DNA of 64,000 nucleotides. Origin: Verticillium longisporum (Eukaryota; Ascomycota; Sordariomycetes; Glomerellales; Plectosphaerellaceae). The notes beneath the pieces were generated by a model. That model was not told the DNA's origin, made no database searches, and saw only the letters and a program-made list of their open reading frames with translations. Every line of letters starts with the position of its first letter. Positions within the stretch are counted from its first letter, which is position 1. Positions 1-12,208 of the stretch are shown in pieces. The stretch lies in NCBI GenBank assembly GCA_019188255.1, contig JAETXT010000002.1, forward strand, positions 3,534,001-3,598,000, read 5' to 3'. The translations under genes were made by a program, and so were the position numbers.

Positions 1-389
1 GAGCTGAGAGCCAGAAGTATGCATACTGATAATGTCCAGTCTCGTCTCGTTTGCCTTGACGTGGTTGGCGGCCGCGACAACAGTCTTGAGATCACTGAGA
101 TCCAAGCCGACCCAGGCCAACTGTCCCGGCTCGATCTCCGCGTGTCGGTCGTACATCTCGGACATGGCTCGGCGGGCCTTCGACTCGGTGCGAGAGGCCA
201 TGTAGACCTTGGCGCCGCGCAGGGCGAGCAGCCTGATGGTGTCGTAGCCGATGCCAGAGCTGTTTGGCCGACTGGTCAGAGAGGTGTCGTGGCGATGGTG
301 GGGAGTTTGACTTACTTCCCCCCCGTGACGAGGGCGACTCTGCCGCGGAGATCGGGGCCATTGGCGAGGAAGTCCCAGGAATCCCTCAT
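1..389 (-). CDS. Short-chain dehydrogenase/reductase (SDR), N-terminal part, runs off the window
   Basis: NAD(P)-dependent oxidoreductase of the classical SDR type. The ATG is at 389. Exon 1 (389-316) ends in a Thr-Gly-Gly stretch. A 56-nt intron (315-260, GTAAGT...CAG) splits the Asn codon of the TGGNSGIG cofactor-binding motif. Exon 2 continues with a Rossmann beta-alpha-beta (GAKVYMASRTESKARRAM) and the D-L-S-D-L-K segment typical of adenine-ring contacts. The catalytic Tyr-x3-Lys region lies beyond the left edge, so substrate and completeness cannot be judged. The fold assignment is firm; the substrate is unknown. Its neighbours are a transcription-factor-like gene and a secreted FAD oxidase, a grouping often seen at the edge of fungal specialised-metabolism loci, but nothing here proves one. 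Confidence 0.85.
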
Positions 390-1277
390 TCTTTCGACTT
401 GCGCCTTGCGTCGTGATCAAGCTAGAGGGATGTGAAGCTGCGATGAACGAACCTTGACGTTGAAAGAGGTAGGTGAAGCGTCAAGGTGAAGGGAGAACTT
501 GTTATGGACAGGATCGATCTTAAGTACCACCTTTGAACCAGACACATGCATCAGGGGACGGCACCACTCTTCAGAATCTGCCCGCAGCAACAGGCCATCA
601 TCCGCATCGTTTCCTTCTGGTTCCGCGGCATTCGTCAGGGCAAATGCTGGACATGCCTGTATCTGTATAAGCAGCCATGGGCCAAAAGCAAGGACTCTCC
701 CACACAAGAGTGACAGCAACAAGCCTGTCCGGATGCACGCCCAAGCATTTGCCGTTTTGGGTCTTCGGCAAGCACGATATCACGCGAAGACCCGGTTCAC
801 AGCGTCGCTGGGTCAGATACGGACTCTACGCAGACCCCTTTCGCCGCAGGAGGACTCGGGGTGGATACCGGAGGCGGGAGTGGCTCAGGCCGCTCAGCTT
901 ACGCTGATCATGGCTGGGACCATCAGCGGCCATCGGCGGTTGGCAGTATCTGTTCGGCCGACCGCTTACCGGATTAAGGCAATGCTCTTCTTGGCAGGCG
1001 CGACTGGGTCATCTCCCTGGAGCACGATGATTGGCGATCAAGCAGCCATGGTGGGTAACGCCATGCAGTCAACAGTCAACACGGACAGGAGCATCACCAG
1101 CATCTCCTTCCCAGTTGGCTGTCATATGGGGGTAACTCCTCGAGGTACTTAATCTTGTGCCTCCCCAGATACTCCATCCTACATGGTTGAGCATTTCCCC
1201 AAAAAGGATAATGCTCATTCTCCTGGTTCCTTCATTGATTCCTCTTCATTCTTCTCGGAGTCATCCATCCGTAAGCC
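390..1277. other. Intergenic region upstream of two divergent genes
   Basis: Shared upstream region of the leftward dehydrogenase and the rightward transcription-factor-like gene. It contains several open frames on both strands, but none has an ATG-led, family-like protein. No repeat or RNA gene was seen. Confidence 0.5.
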
Positions 1278-2439
1278 ATGGCTCCTGGCGGCTTCCAGTT
1301 CGTCCACATCACCAACCCGGCGGAGGCGGCCAACCACCGAAAGAAAGTTCGAGCGCATGCTGCGAGGAACTCCAAGGCCCGGCGTGAGAAGGTTGCCGAG
1401 TTCCAGGCTCAACACCGTGCTCAAGGCCGAGCCCAACACAAGGACGCAGCTGTCGTGGCGTCTGAGACCTCCAGGGCTGACAGGTCTTCGGCTGCCGGGG
1501 GCCAAGTCCTGGAGCCTCTTCCGAGCCCTCTCATTGGGAAGCTGATCCACAGTCCCCAGACTCTGCTGAGCCCGGTCTGGCATGACCCTTTCAACAGCTT
1601 CATCCGCCCCGTGGCTCCATTTGAAGGCTATTTGCTCAAACACTGTGAGTGCGCGGCAGGGCATGAGACCGTATTAACACCTATATGTCTCGCTCAGTGA
1701 CTGACGGCGAGCTCTAGTTATCCAACATGTGGTCATGAGCGACCTCTCTGCCCAACCTTGCTTGCACCACCTCAGCAACGACGCCCTCACGCTTGGCTCT
1801 GCCATCACCTGGACTCAGGAGGCCGCCATCGACGTGGGCATGCTGGCACTTATTCTCCTCGTTGCCTGTCGGAGCCTCGCCAAACTGCAGCACTCGACCA
1901 TCTACGAGCCCGTCGCCTTGCGCTACAAAGCACAGTGTCTGCGATACCTCAGCGACACCATCAGTCGCGAGGGGGACAACGTGAGCGATATGACGATAAC
2001 GAAAACCTTGGCCATGGCTTCAGAAGAGGTGTGTCTCCTGTACCCAGTTGGTCAAGAAAAGCTCCAAAATGCACTTGGGCTGACCAGGCCCCAGTTCTTC
2101 TCGAGCAATAAGACTGCTGCGGACCAGCACCTTCGAGCAGCCGTGCAGATGGTCAAAATGCGTCGCGGTCCTATCATGGTTGGTATGTGGAAGCACGACG
2201 ATAACCTACATCTATGGTCGCACTGGGAACATGTAGCGGCTGGTGAGGCTACCGATGACATTTGTGCCTTGCAAATGCGGTCCCAACAGACTTCGGCTGG
2301 CAGCGCTTTTGACGAGTTACGCATCTCGCCTGAAGCGTCCGCACTGCCAGCTCGCCTGCACCAACGACGCTACGACCAGCTCGGGCCCGCGTTTAAGACA
2401 ATCACTCTCACCGCTGTCGACGACGACGAAGTCTCTTGA
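1278..2439 (+). CDS. Fungal transcription-factor-like protein (Fungal_trans_2-type) without a zinc cluster
   Basis: Two exons, 1278-1644 and 1718-2439 (intron 1645-1717, GTGAGT...TAG), give 362 aa. The N-terminus reads F-V-H-I-T-N-P followed by a very basic stretch (HRKKVRAHAARNSKARREK, residues about 21-39). This is the usual opening of the large fungal family of transcription-factor-like proteins matching PF11951-type domains. The rest is the alpha-helical regulatory domain (helix near LGSAITWTQEAAIDVGMLAL). No Cys6 zinc cluster is present. At 362 aa it is shorter than the 450-550 aa typical of relatives as I recall them, so it may be a short paralogue. The join restores frame exactly. Regulatory target unknown; the neighbours are a dehydrogenase and a secreted FAD oxidase. 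Confidence 0.75.
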
Positions 2440-2507
2440 ATGTACTCTCTTCATTACATTACGTTTGTGGTGTTTCATTATCTCACCCAGGCACCGATAA
2501 TCTGCCC

Positions 2508-4060
2508 TCACTGCGGCAGGATGCCCTGTGGGAAGTGGAACAGGTCTGTCGGATCGACCTTTGTCTTGATCGCCTCGAGCCTCGAAAGGTGTTGTCCGTA
2601 ATACTGCTCCAAGGCATCTTTCTGGCTCAACTCGGGGTCGATGTAGTTGGCATATCGTCCCCAGTCGCTGTCTGGCATGCCGTCGATGACGGCGTCGATC
2701 CAGCGATTGAGAAAACCATAAGGCTCCCGATCCGCCGCATCTGTGGCAAGGATGACGTACTGGAACAGCCATAACTTGTCCCTGTGCACGTACGACGTGG
2801 CATCCTTTGGTACGGCCGCCACAGCCGAGTTCGCTCCTCCGTGGGCGTCCATCTGGACGAACCAGGCCCGCGGCTGCTGTCCCTGGTTCTGCCAGTAGTC
2901 CACGAAGCCCTCTAACGAGGCCTCTGGCATCTTCTTGGTCATCAGGCTCGTCGCGAAGAAGAGGGCGCCGGACTGCTGGTACGGGAAGGTGATGTTGACC
3001 GACGGGCCCGTCAACCCGTCCGCCCAGCGCTTCACGCCCGCCATCCAGTCGCCTGATCCAACACTTGTCCGCTCCGAAGTCCAGTCAAACTTGAGCAGGT
3101 CATTCAGGGGCTCCAGCGCCGCCCTACCGTCGGCCTCGCTGCCGTGGTACAGCACCTCGAGCTTGTTATCCCAGGAGCCGAAATAGTTGGTCAACGAAAG
3201 GCGCAGGTTGAGTTCGGGTGGCATGTCGTTGTCGACAAAGTCCTGAAAGCCCTTGATTCCCGCGAACGCCGTCTCCTTATCGACAGCAACATTGGACGCG
3301 ATGGCGAACCACGACACCTCCTTCGGTACCGTAAAGGTCTTGACCTCAAACTCAACAATGATTCCAAATGACGACCCTGCGCCGCGAAGCGCCCAGAAAA
3401 GGTCGGCGTTCTCCTTCGCGGAGGCATGCACGAGAGATCCGTCTGCGAGTACGACAGTCACCCCGATGACGGCATCGAGCGTCAGTCCATGCGTGTGCGA
3501 GCTGAACCCAAACCCTCCGTGAGCAGCATGTCCGCCCAACCCGACACTGTTGCACTGTCAGCTTCGCTTGACGGGATAGCACGAGCTTTGGAAACCCACC
3601 TCGGGCAGAGTCCCTGCGAGATGGCCCTACCGCCCTGCGCGAACAACTCTGTAGCGATGTGACCCAGTCTCGATCCCGCGTTGACGATGGCCGTCCCGTC
3701 TTCCCTGAGTCGAACTCCGAACATGCGATCCAGCTGTATGACAACGTGGCCGTCCTCGCCGCCGAGCCCGTTGGTGGCGTACCCGTGGCCGCCGCTCCTG
3801 GGCGCCACTTTGAGCCCGTGGCGCGCGGCGCATCGCACGGCGTCCTGGATGTGGGCTACACTCGTGGCGGGCACGACGAGACGGGGGGCCACCGGCAGGC
3901 GCAGATTGTAGGGTGAGGTGTAGACGGCCCAGTCGGGGGCTGTGTCATCGAGCCAGGGAACGGAGGCCGCGGTGAGGCAGCTTTCGACAGTGCACGTCGG
4001 AGAGGCGAGGCCGGCTGGCAACAGAGCCGCCGTGAGGGCAGATGTGAGGATAGTCTGCAT
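2508..4060 (-). CDS. Secreted FAD-linked oxidase (berberine-bridge/glucooligosaccharide-oxidase type)
   Basis: Two exons, 4060-3600 and 3546-2508 (53-nt intron 3599-3547, GTGGGT...CAG), give 499 aa with frame kept. Residues 1-20 form a signal peptide ending ALLPAGLAS. A PCMH FAD-binding domain follows (about 55-230). His92 in RSGGHGY and Cys152 in GLCPSVGLGGH are the two residues that attach FAD covalently in this family (8-alpha-histidyl and 6-S-cysteinyl). Their spacing of 60 equals that of glucooligosaccharide oxidase. The BBE domain is at the C-terminus (YANYIDPELSQKDALEQYYG). It is predicted to oxidise sugars or alkaloid-like alcohols outside the cell and release H2O2; the exact substrate cannot be read from sequence. 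The start was chosen at 4060 because it directly precedes the signal peptide. Confidence 0.92.
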
Positions 4061-5010
4061 GGTGTGTTTGGCTAGTTCGTATTGACCAGACGAGACCAGG
4101 AGAGGCAGCAACATCTACGGGCGGTATGGTTTATATGTAATCGGCCCCAATTGTTCCCCGTGGGATGCATGGATCGTTATGCCTGTAGATCTACCACAAT
4201 GTGCTCCCGGCGGATCTGCAGGCACACCGAAAGTTACGCCGTGTTCAGGGTCCCCTGTCGCGCCGGCTGTTCAATGTAGGCTCTCCAAGAGGCAGATGGG
4301 GTGAGATGCGCAGACAATTACTCAAACGGCTGCTAGTGTTCACTGCGAGGACCGCGAATGACCAATGATGCCAATGCGCCCTGGCACGGAGCGAACATAA
4401 GTTCCTCAGAACCCGCACGCCGTGGCAACCGAACCGAAGGCTGCATCCTGGCCGTACTACGTGCGTCGCGCGTCGTGCGTCGTTCAACTTTGGGCCGCCG
4501 TGGCTAAATAGAGGGTGGGTGGCCAATCCCCCTAGACAACTCTCGCTGAACTGGCCGGGCTGCAGCCAAATTTCGTGATCCCTTTTCAAGGCCGCACTCG
4601 ACTGTGCTAGAGTTGAAGCTCCTTTCAGAAATGCGAACACTTGTGAAGTCTCTCTGCCTATCCTCTCCGTCAAGAGGGTGAAAGTCGCCCCCCACACATG
4701 GGGCCTCCTCCAACACACGCCGCGTGGATAGACGCACCTAGTCCTCGGAATCGGTCCGCCGAGCGCTGCGCCGCAATCCTTTCAACGGGTAGCACCGCAT
4801 CCTCTCCGCGCGGGCCGTCCGAGTATCCAGTACCCAGTACGCGCTTGGCTCCTGGGGAGGGGGGCCAAGTCACGAGCTTCGCATCCGTGAGGGGCAGATC
4901 GACGGACGGAGTGGTTCTTGCGGGGGAGATGCTGGAGGGCGTTGTTGGCCGAATTGCTGGCCGATGGGGACGTTGATGCGTACTCCCGCATGTACGCGGA
5001 TAACTTCTCG

Positions 5011-5049
<39 letters not shown>

Positions 5050-5151
5050 TACGTACATGCTTATTACAAACGGCTCGGATTCTTTCTTTTGTCTATGATA
5101 CAGGAATACAGAGTAAGAACCATGCTTCAATACCCGACGAGAACTCCCTGC
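4061..5151. other. Intergenic region between the FAD oxidase promoter and the CFT1 3' end
   Basis: About 1.1 kb with no supported gene. It holds the promoter of the leftward FAD oxidase and, near 5011-5049, a compound CT/CA microsatellite. Confidence 0.5.
5011..5049. repeat. Compound (CT)n(CA)n microsatellite
   Basis: About ten CT units followed directly by about nine CA units, 100 bp past the CFT1 stop codon. Confidence 0.95.
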
Positions 5152-8100
5152 CTAGAAATAGTCCACCCCCCTCCAGCCCAGCACGTCCTCGAGCTCGCCC
5201 CTGACGTCGGCCGCCGAAGCGAACCCGCCCTTGCCGGCGGCCTCGGCCCTCTGCCGCGCGCCGCGCTCCTTCCCCCGCGCCAGCAGGGCGCCGTCGACAA
5301 TGGTCCTGCCGGCCGAGACGTCGACGGCCGGCGGGCGCGCGGCGCCGTCTTGGGGGCAGCCTGTGGGCCTTGGGGTTCATCCCGGCGGCGTGCGGCAGGG
5401 CGTTGGCGAGGGACGTCGTCAGCGAGGTCAGGCGGCGGTAGGCGTGCTCGGTGATGGGGTTCAGGGAGGCGATGGCGCCGGAGGCCGAGGCGAGGAGGAG
5501 CGTCTGCGTACGGTTCTGGGACCCGGCGGCGCCGGTGGCCGGTTCCGCTTGCGGTAGGTAGGGACGCGTCGTTGTTCGGGGGAGGACGAGGGTGGCCCAC
5601 GCGTGGTTCGGGGCGACGGAGAAGGAGGCACGGTTCAGGAGGAGGTGGCCCTGGAGAGATCGGGGGTCTGCGCGGTTGTTAGACGTGTGTGTGGGGAGAA
5701 ATCGAAGAAGGGACGAAAAAGGGGATGCCTTGGTACTCACGTTCAGGGTCGAACTGCAGGATGTGCAGCACGCCGTCCTCGTCAGACGCCACGATGCTCA
5801 GGTCGTTGCCGGCGACGAGAAAGTCGGCCGTCAGACACTTGAGCTGCGTGCCGCTCTTGCCAAAGAGCGTCATGCGGTAGGGCTCCTCCGAGTATCCCAC
5901 GAACCACACGCCCATGTTGGCGTCTGCCATGAGGCAGTAGCCCGTGTTGCGCAGCTCGTGTACGGCGACAACGTAGGTGCTCATGTCGAGAAAGGCCACC
6001 GGCAGCAGCGTGCCATCCTCCTTGAGACCCCGGACCATGCACTTCTGGCCTTGGGCCACCAGCATCAAGCCCTGCGTGCCCACCTCGCAGAGCGAGGTGA
6101 CGGCGCCGCGCGGGATCTCCTCCTTGGCGATGAGCTTCAGCTTGCGGTCCGTCTCGGGTCGGTCTGGCTGGGGATGACGTGGACGACGTCAAAGACGAGA
6201 ATGCGGCCGCGGACCGGCAGGTCCTCTCCGCGGAGGATGGCGGTGCCGACGGCGAAGAGCATGCGCCGCTCCTTCGTCTCTTCCGACACTTCGAGAAGCA
6301 ACGTCTTCATGCACATGGCGACCTCGTACTGCTCCAGCTCAAACTCGTCAATGACGTTCCAGGTGATTGGCGAGTACAGCTTGATGCTGCCGTGCTCCTT
6401 CATGGGCGGCATGGGACATTCCTCCTTGGCCCACTCCTTGTGGTAGTCGTCGTCCTTGGGCAGTTCAAAGGGCTCGAGCTTGCTGGACGCCACAGCGTAC
6501 ACCTCCATGTTGGGATGCCACGCCACATGGCTGACCGCCGTGTCGATGGGCACTTTGCGGACAGACACGCCAAGCTCGGCCACGTTGGCGGCATCAGGAA
6601 ATTGCGTCACGCGAGCACAGCCTTTGGAGTCGGCGTAGATGAACCCGCGCTCGCAGCCCTCCGTGTGGAAGGAGCTCATGCCGTTGACGCCGAGGCCTTG
6701 GAGGCCGATGACCTTGGGTGTGCTCTTGCTGGATTTGAGGATGAAGGATGGGGATGCTCCCGGGAGGAAGACTGTGCTGTAACCACCAATGTTGTCACAA
6801 GCTCGTAGAGGAATCACACGGTTCTCCTGGACGGCCTCATCCTCAGCAGCCTCGACCGGGCTCTTGGCGAGGTGTGAGTTGGACACCTTTTTGAAGAACA
6901 GAGAGTTGGCCAAGTCTTCCTTTTCCTCCTGGCCGCCGATCCGGAACGGCTCGTATATTGTCATGTCATCATTGGCGTGTCGTAGCTGGCAGAGTCAGAA
7001 CCCTGTGTTGCGTTGCCCCGTTGCGGAGACCCAAGGATATTCAACTTACAATCAGGTGTGCGGATGCACTGGTAGAGTCTCCGAGGTCAGCAACCAGGAT
7101 CTCGGTGAGAGTCTCGGGACTGGTGCCTCGGCGGGCGGTGTAGTCTGCGGAAAGAAGGGATGGGATGTAGGAAAGCCCGGCGGCGACGTATATGGACTTT
7201 GAGAGGTTGGGCAGTGCATAAACCTGGGCCGGTCAGCTTGGTCTGTCTAGCAACAACATGTACGCATATCCTCACATGGAGTTCGCCTATCGCGTTGAGC
7301 AAGAACAGGAAGACGCTCTCGCTCGTCGAGGTCCCCTTGTCCGTCTGCACGGGTGCAAAAAGGCCGCGCGAGTCCTTGTAGAGACACCCGCTGAGCCACT
7401 TGGTGGAGACGATTGTTTCGTCCTCCTTGTCGAGCTCCTCCAGCTCGTTGTGATTCGTAATCTGGGCAACAAGAATGCTCGAGTCCTCGCGCAGAAGCAA
7501 AAGGTAGGGGTCTACGATACTGGCGCTAATGACGCGCGGTTCGGCGCCCGTCTCCTCGTCCAGCATGGGAAGTATCTGGCTGAGACCAAGATCTGGCACC
7601 GGTTAGCTCCGAAAGGGGTACGCGTTCGCGTGCGCGCAAGCAACTCACCTCCGTCGTAACAACGGACTTCAGAACGGAGCACCTGAATGATCCTCATGTC
7701 GTTGCCCATCGTTCCGGCCTCGATCGTCAGTCCAGCGGCGGGGTCAAACTCGGTGCCGGAGAGAGCCTCAAAGCCTGCACCTGTAAGTGCGTAGACGTCT
7801 GACGTTTCATAGCCGTCCAAGTCGACCTTGGCCACGATCATAAATTTATCATACTGCGTCACAGATCCGTAGTCGTTGCCGACGGCCAGATTGGCCCCCT
7901 TGTCCCCCTGGAGGGACTTGGCAATCGTCTTCTGCACGCGCGTCGTCCAAAAGCCACGAGCCTCTGGAAAGTCAAAGCGTCCGATGACCCTGGGCTGAAT
8001 GTGCTGGTTGATGAGAGCCAGGGAGCCCCCGCGATGCCGTCCGACGGCACACACAAGGTCGAGCTCGGACCGCACGCCTTCCGAGTTCTTTGCATCCTCG

Positions 8101-9752
8101 CTGCCGGGGAAGAAGGCCGTCTTGCCATATGTCATGTCCATGATGGGGGACAGGCTGAGCAGCGAGTCGTGGACGCGAAACACGACGTCTCCGCCCTTGG
8201 CCGATCCAGCGGCAGCCGAAGGTTGAGGGGCCACCGTGCCCTCGCCGTACAGGTCGTCGTCGTCGTCGTCGTCGTCGGCTTCATCGTCGTCGAGGTCATA
8301 GTCGAGTGACTCGTCCAACAGACGCGCCTTCTTCCGTGCCGTTTGCACATGTTGCCTGCTCCAGCCGATCACTTTAGAGTCACCGCCGATCGTGCCGTAA
8401 AACATGCTGTTCTTGGTGACCTTGGTCAGGCACGCGGCCCGGAAGGGAAGGATGTCGCCCCCATTTTCCGTGGCGACGACCTTGACGCTGACGCCGGAGA
8501 CGCTGCGGCCATCCATCTTGAAGGTGACGACGGCCATCTCGCCGTGCCGCGTCACGAGCAGCATCTCGCCGTTCTCTGGCGACATGAGCTCGACCTCGCA
8601 GTGCTCCAGCCGCAGTTTGAGCTCGGACTGGTCTGCCAGGGGGAACTTGGTCATCTTGGCGGCGTACGGATTGACGGCGACGCCGTGGGCCTTGCCGGCC
8701 TGGTCGATGTGGATCAGCTCGTTCTCGCCGATGAGGAGGGCGCCACCCATGGGCTTCGGCAGAGCGACGACCTTGTTCAGAGACTGCGGCAGGTTCGAGA
8801 CGGTGAGGATGGCGGTCGAGGCCTTTTGGAGGAGGTCGACGGTAAAGACCTTGAAGGTAAAGTGGTCCTTTTGGGGTTCCATCTTGAGGCGGCGGTTGGT
8901 GGAGGAGATGATGCCGAGGGTGGGTTCGCGGTACTCGTGCAAGAAGGCGAAGTGCACAGGGTGAAGGATCTCGGGATCAAGCTGGGGCAGCGCGAGGACG
9001 AAGGAGGGAGTGTATGGTACAGGTGCTAAGCTGCTGCTGTTGCTGCTAGATCCATGGACGGCCGCAGCTGCTGGCGGCTCCTCTTGCGGCCGCGGGCCGT
9101 CCACCTCCTCATCCCAGTCATCCATGTCTATGTCGCCGTCGATCTGTCGGAAGGGGAGGAAGGCGATCTTGCGCAGGCCGAACTTGAGGGCGGCGCATCG
9201 CGACTGCGGGTCGGCTTGGAGGATGGTGGCATGCTGTCGCAGGGGGCCGTCCATCGGCGAACCCTGCCACTCCTCTTTTTCGTAAAAGTGAATGGAGATA
9301 TCCTCGACGCCATGCTTCTCGGGGTCCCACTGCAGGAGACTCAACCGCGCCGTGCGACTGTGGACGAGCAGAGCCTCGCCTCCTGACCTGGAGCTCTGGA
9401 TCTTGACGCGCGCCAGCCCTGCGATGACGCCGTGGACAGGATATTCGGCAACGAGGACAAGTCGTGTGTTGGTCGTGCGATCGGCGCGCATGAGCATGCC
9501 ATCGCCCCCGAGGAAAGCGGACTCGAGACCATCGTCGTCGTTGATGCGCCTGTCATAGGTCTCGCCAGCGTTGCTCGTTGACTTGGCCTGGATCTGGGAC
9601 GTGTCGATTTCGGTGGACACGGTCTTGACGGCGAAGATCTGAAGCAGCGAGCCCTTGGAGACGATGAGGTTTTCGGTCTTGGGCGAGGTGAAGGGAAGCG
9701 ACACGGAGCAGGTCACCAGCGTCGGGGGAACGAGCTCGGTGTAGCACTGCAT
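5152..9752 (-). CDS. CFT1: Cleavage and polyadenylation specificity factor subunit CFT1 (CPSF160)
   Basis: Largest scaffold subunit of the nuclear mRNA 3'-end cleavage and polyadenylation factor. Five exons on the minus strand: 9752-7649, 7592-7276, 7223-7050, 6985-5741, 5667-5152. The introns are 52-73 nt, all GT-AG. The product starts [11 protein letters not shown] and ends in the family-like [11 protein letters not shown]...VDYF, about 1451 aa, normal for fungal Cft1. The N-terminal half is the MMS1/DDB1-like beta-propeller region, with an acidic insert ([15 protein letters not shown]). The C-terminal third is the CPSF_A region ([35 protein letters not shown]). Two frame breaks occur: one base missing near 6157-6166 and one extra G in the G5 run at 5352-5356. 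With both corrected, exon lengths give one uninterrupted frame, which favours assembly error in an essential gene. Confidence 0.95.
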
Positions 9753-10421
9753 GGCGGGCAGCAGTTCATCGGGCAGGTCTCGGGCGCATTGGGTGTCGGG
9801 GATGGCGTCAGAATGCGAGAAGAGTGGTGTTGGCGTCTTCCCTCATGCCCTCGTGGCCGGTGTGAGGAGAGTCGTAGCCTTGTGTAGATCCAATGGGTCC
9901 AATGGGTTGTCGCGGAGGGTTGTTTCGAGCAGACCCAAGACAATGATGAGCTCTTGCTGAGCTCTGTCTAGGTAAGGTACCTAAGGTAGGTAGGTACCTA
10001 GGTAAGTGCCTTGATGATTACATAAGTTCTCTGTCCAAGGTCCAAGGGGACATGGTCAGAGGTACAAGTAAGAGGTACCTCTGACAAGCCGAACATCTCC
10101 CGAGGACAACATGCACGGGCCATATGCGTTCCACACTAGCTCTGTGTTGTTGCGTCACTGTTGCAGCTCGCCAAGAACCAGAAAGCCAAACGCCAGGCCA
10201 AACGCCAGGCAATAGGCTGGGGGCCACTGCCATGGGCCACAAGAGCTACGAGAGCTTGCCCCGGCCTGTTTCTACCTACCTTGCCAAGCTTGCCTCCTCA
10301 TACCTCATTACGCACTCTTTCCACCTTCCTCTCCAACGTCACCTCGCTCAGTCCTCAACTACGTCTCCTTCTCCTCGTCGACACCTTTCACCAGAGTACA
10401 GAGCAAGAGCACACCCACATC
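9753..10421. promoter_or_regulatory. Bidirectional promoter region of CFT1 and the LMBD1-like gene
   Basis: 669 bp between two divergent start codons, so both promoters must lie here. The segment 9968-10010 consists of GGTA/TACC blocks including palindromic GGTACC and TACCTAGGTA. The same motif type recurs upstream of other genes in the window. Confidence 0.6.
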
Positions 10422-12208
10422 ATGCAAGACGTGACAACCATGGCCAGCGCCGGCCTCCTCCAGACCAGTCTGATCTGGGTCACCTACGCCGCCGTCATCG
10501 TCCTCTGCCTCCTCATTGCCTCCATCACGACCTTCACGTGGCAAGCCCCTCGCGACCGATCCGCCCTCGTCAGCACTGTCGCCATTGTCAGCTTGACCGC
10601 CCTGCTCGCCACCGTCCTCCTGCTGCCTGTCGACATTGCCCTCGTGTCGTCCACGACCTCGGCCACCCTCGGCGTCAAGAAGGACTGGGCCACCGAAAGT
10701 CGCGTCCACAACATGCTCAAGACGCTTCGCATCGTCTACTACTCGCTCTACAGCTTCGACGCCCTGCTGTGTCTCCTCGTCATCCCCTTCACCTACTTCT
10801 TCTACGAGGAGTACGACGAGATCGAAGACGAGGAGGGCACCCGACCCTTTGCCGCCCGTCTCGTCAGCGCCCTCAAGTACACGGCTGTCTTTGTGGCGCT
10901 CGTCTTGATCCTCTTCCTCGTCGGCTTCTTCGTGCCCGCCGCCGGCAACGACTCCAAGGCCGGCTGGGATCTCGACTACTTCCAGCGACTCCTCGCCGAG
11001 AACAATGGGCAAAAGGCCCTGGCTTTCACCCTCGGCCTCCTCGTCACCCTCGGCACCCTTCTCTACGTCGTCTACACGGCCGCCGGACTGGCCCTGCTCC
11101 CCATGTCCTTCATCAAGTCGGCCCCTGCCATCTCGGCGCCCCAGCTCACCGAGTCGACCGCCACCGCCCTGGAGCAGAACCAGGAGCGCCAGCGTCAGCT
11201 CGAGATGCGCAACGCCGGCCGCCAGGACGGCATGCCCTCCAAGGACCGCCGCGAGCTCGAGGCCCTCATGCGTGAGGAGCGCACCCTGCGCCGCCGCGAG
11301 CGCATCGCCGCCGAGGCCTCCGGCGAGGGACGCAGCAAGCTCTACCAGTTCTGGCTCAAGGTCTGCGCCGTCTTCCGTCCCGTCAAGCTGCTCGGCGGCA
11401 TCCTCCTGCTCCTCATCGCCCTCTTCATCTGGGTCTCCATGCTCATCACGGGCATTGACAAGGCCAAGAACTCCATCTGCAAGCAGCGCTGCGGCTACAT
11501 CCTCGGCCACCTCAACATTTTCCAGCCCATCAACTGGGTCTTCCTCAAGTCGGCGCGCGCCTTCCCCGTCGACTACATCCTCATGACCCTCCTCGTCCTG
11601 TTCCTCTTCAGCAGCTCCATCACCGGCATCGCCGCCGTCGGCATCCGCTTCCTCTGGGTCCGCATCTTCCAGATCCGCAGGGCCGCACGGCGCCCCAGGC
11701 CCTGCTCATCGCCACCGTCATGCTGGCCCTCATCATCCTCGCCATCAACTACTCCATCGCCATGCTCATCGCGCCCCAGTACGCCATCTACGGCACCCAG
11801 ACCTGGTGCTCGGCGCCCCACGGCCACGGCGAGCGGCCCGACTGCCGCCACCGCCCCGACTACCTCGTCAGCTGCTCCGAGGCCCTGTCCAAGGAGGCCC
11901 GCAGCGTGTGCACGCCGTCCGTCATGTCCGAGTTTCTCAACCGCGTCACCATCACGTGGCCCTTTTTCGGCGCCGTCGCCTTCTGGGCCCAGTTTGCCTT
12001 TCTCGCCGTCTTTCTCGTCGTCTTCGTCACCGGCCTCTTCCGCACCCCCAAGCTCAACCTCTCCGAGCTCGACGACGACGCCGAGGCCGACGAGGAGGAG
12101 GGCCTGCTGGCCAGCACCGGCCGCCGCTTTGGCGCCACATGGCAGGACATTACGGGGCGCACGGGCCGCAACGGCGACTACGGCACCCAGGCCGCGTCTG
12201 CGCAGTAG
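10422..12208 (+). CDS. Probable lysosomal (vacuolar) cobalamin transporter, LMBD1/LMBR1-like membrane protein
   Basis: Multi-pass membrane protein with at least nine hydrophobic segments, beginning [20 protein letters not shown]. The run [20 protein letters not shown], then [27 protein letters not shown] and FYEEYDE, are hallmarks of the fungal LMBD1 group. A basic coiled stretch ([20 protein letters not shown]) lies between membrane segments. Starts at 10422 or in-frame at 10440 ([10 protein letters not shown]) are possible; the product is 595 or 589 aa. One base is missing in the GGG at 11680-11682 (a fourth G restores ...[14 protein letters not shown]...). The downstream frame then runs cleanly to 12208. 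By homology it would export cobalamin from the vacuole; in fungi, which mostly do not use B12, the real cargo is uncertain. Confidence 0.9.

Noticed and set aside
417..722. Possible small secreted protein on the minus strand
   Set aside because: It opens at TTG, not ATG; the apparent signal peptide is not supported by a usable start.
5152..9752. Programmed ribosomal frameshifting in CFT1
   Set aside because: No known slippery site or conserved precedent in this family, and similar breaks occur in many unrelated genes here, which fits assembly error better.
10359..11510. 383-codon minus-strand and 383-codon plus-strand frames over the LMBD1-like gene
   Set aside because: Both overlap the real membrane-protein frame and show no family features.
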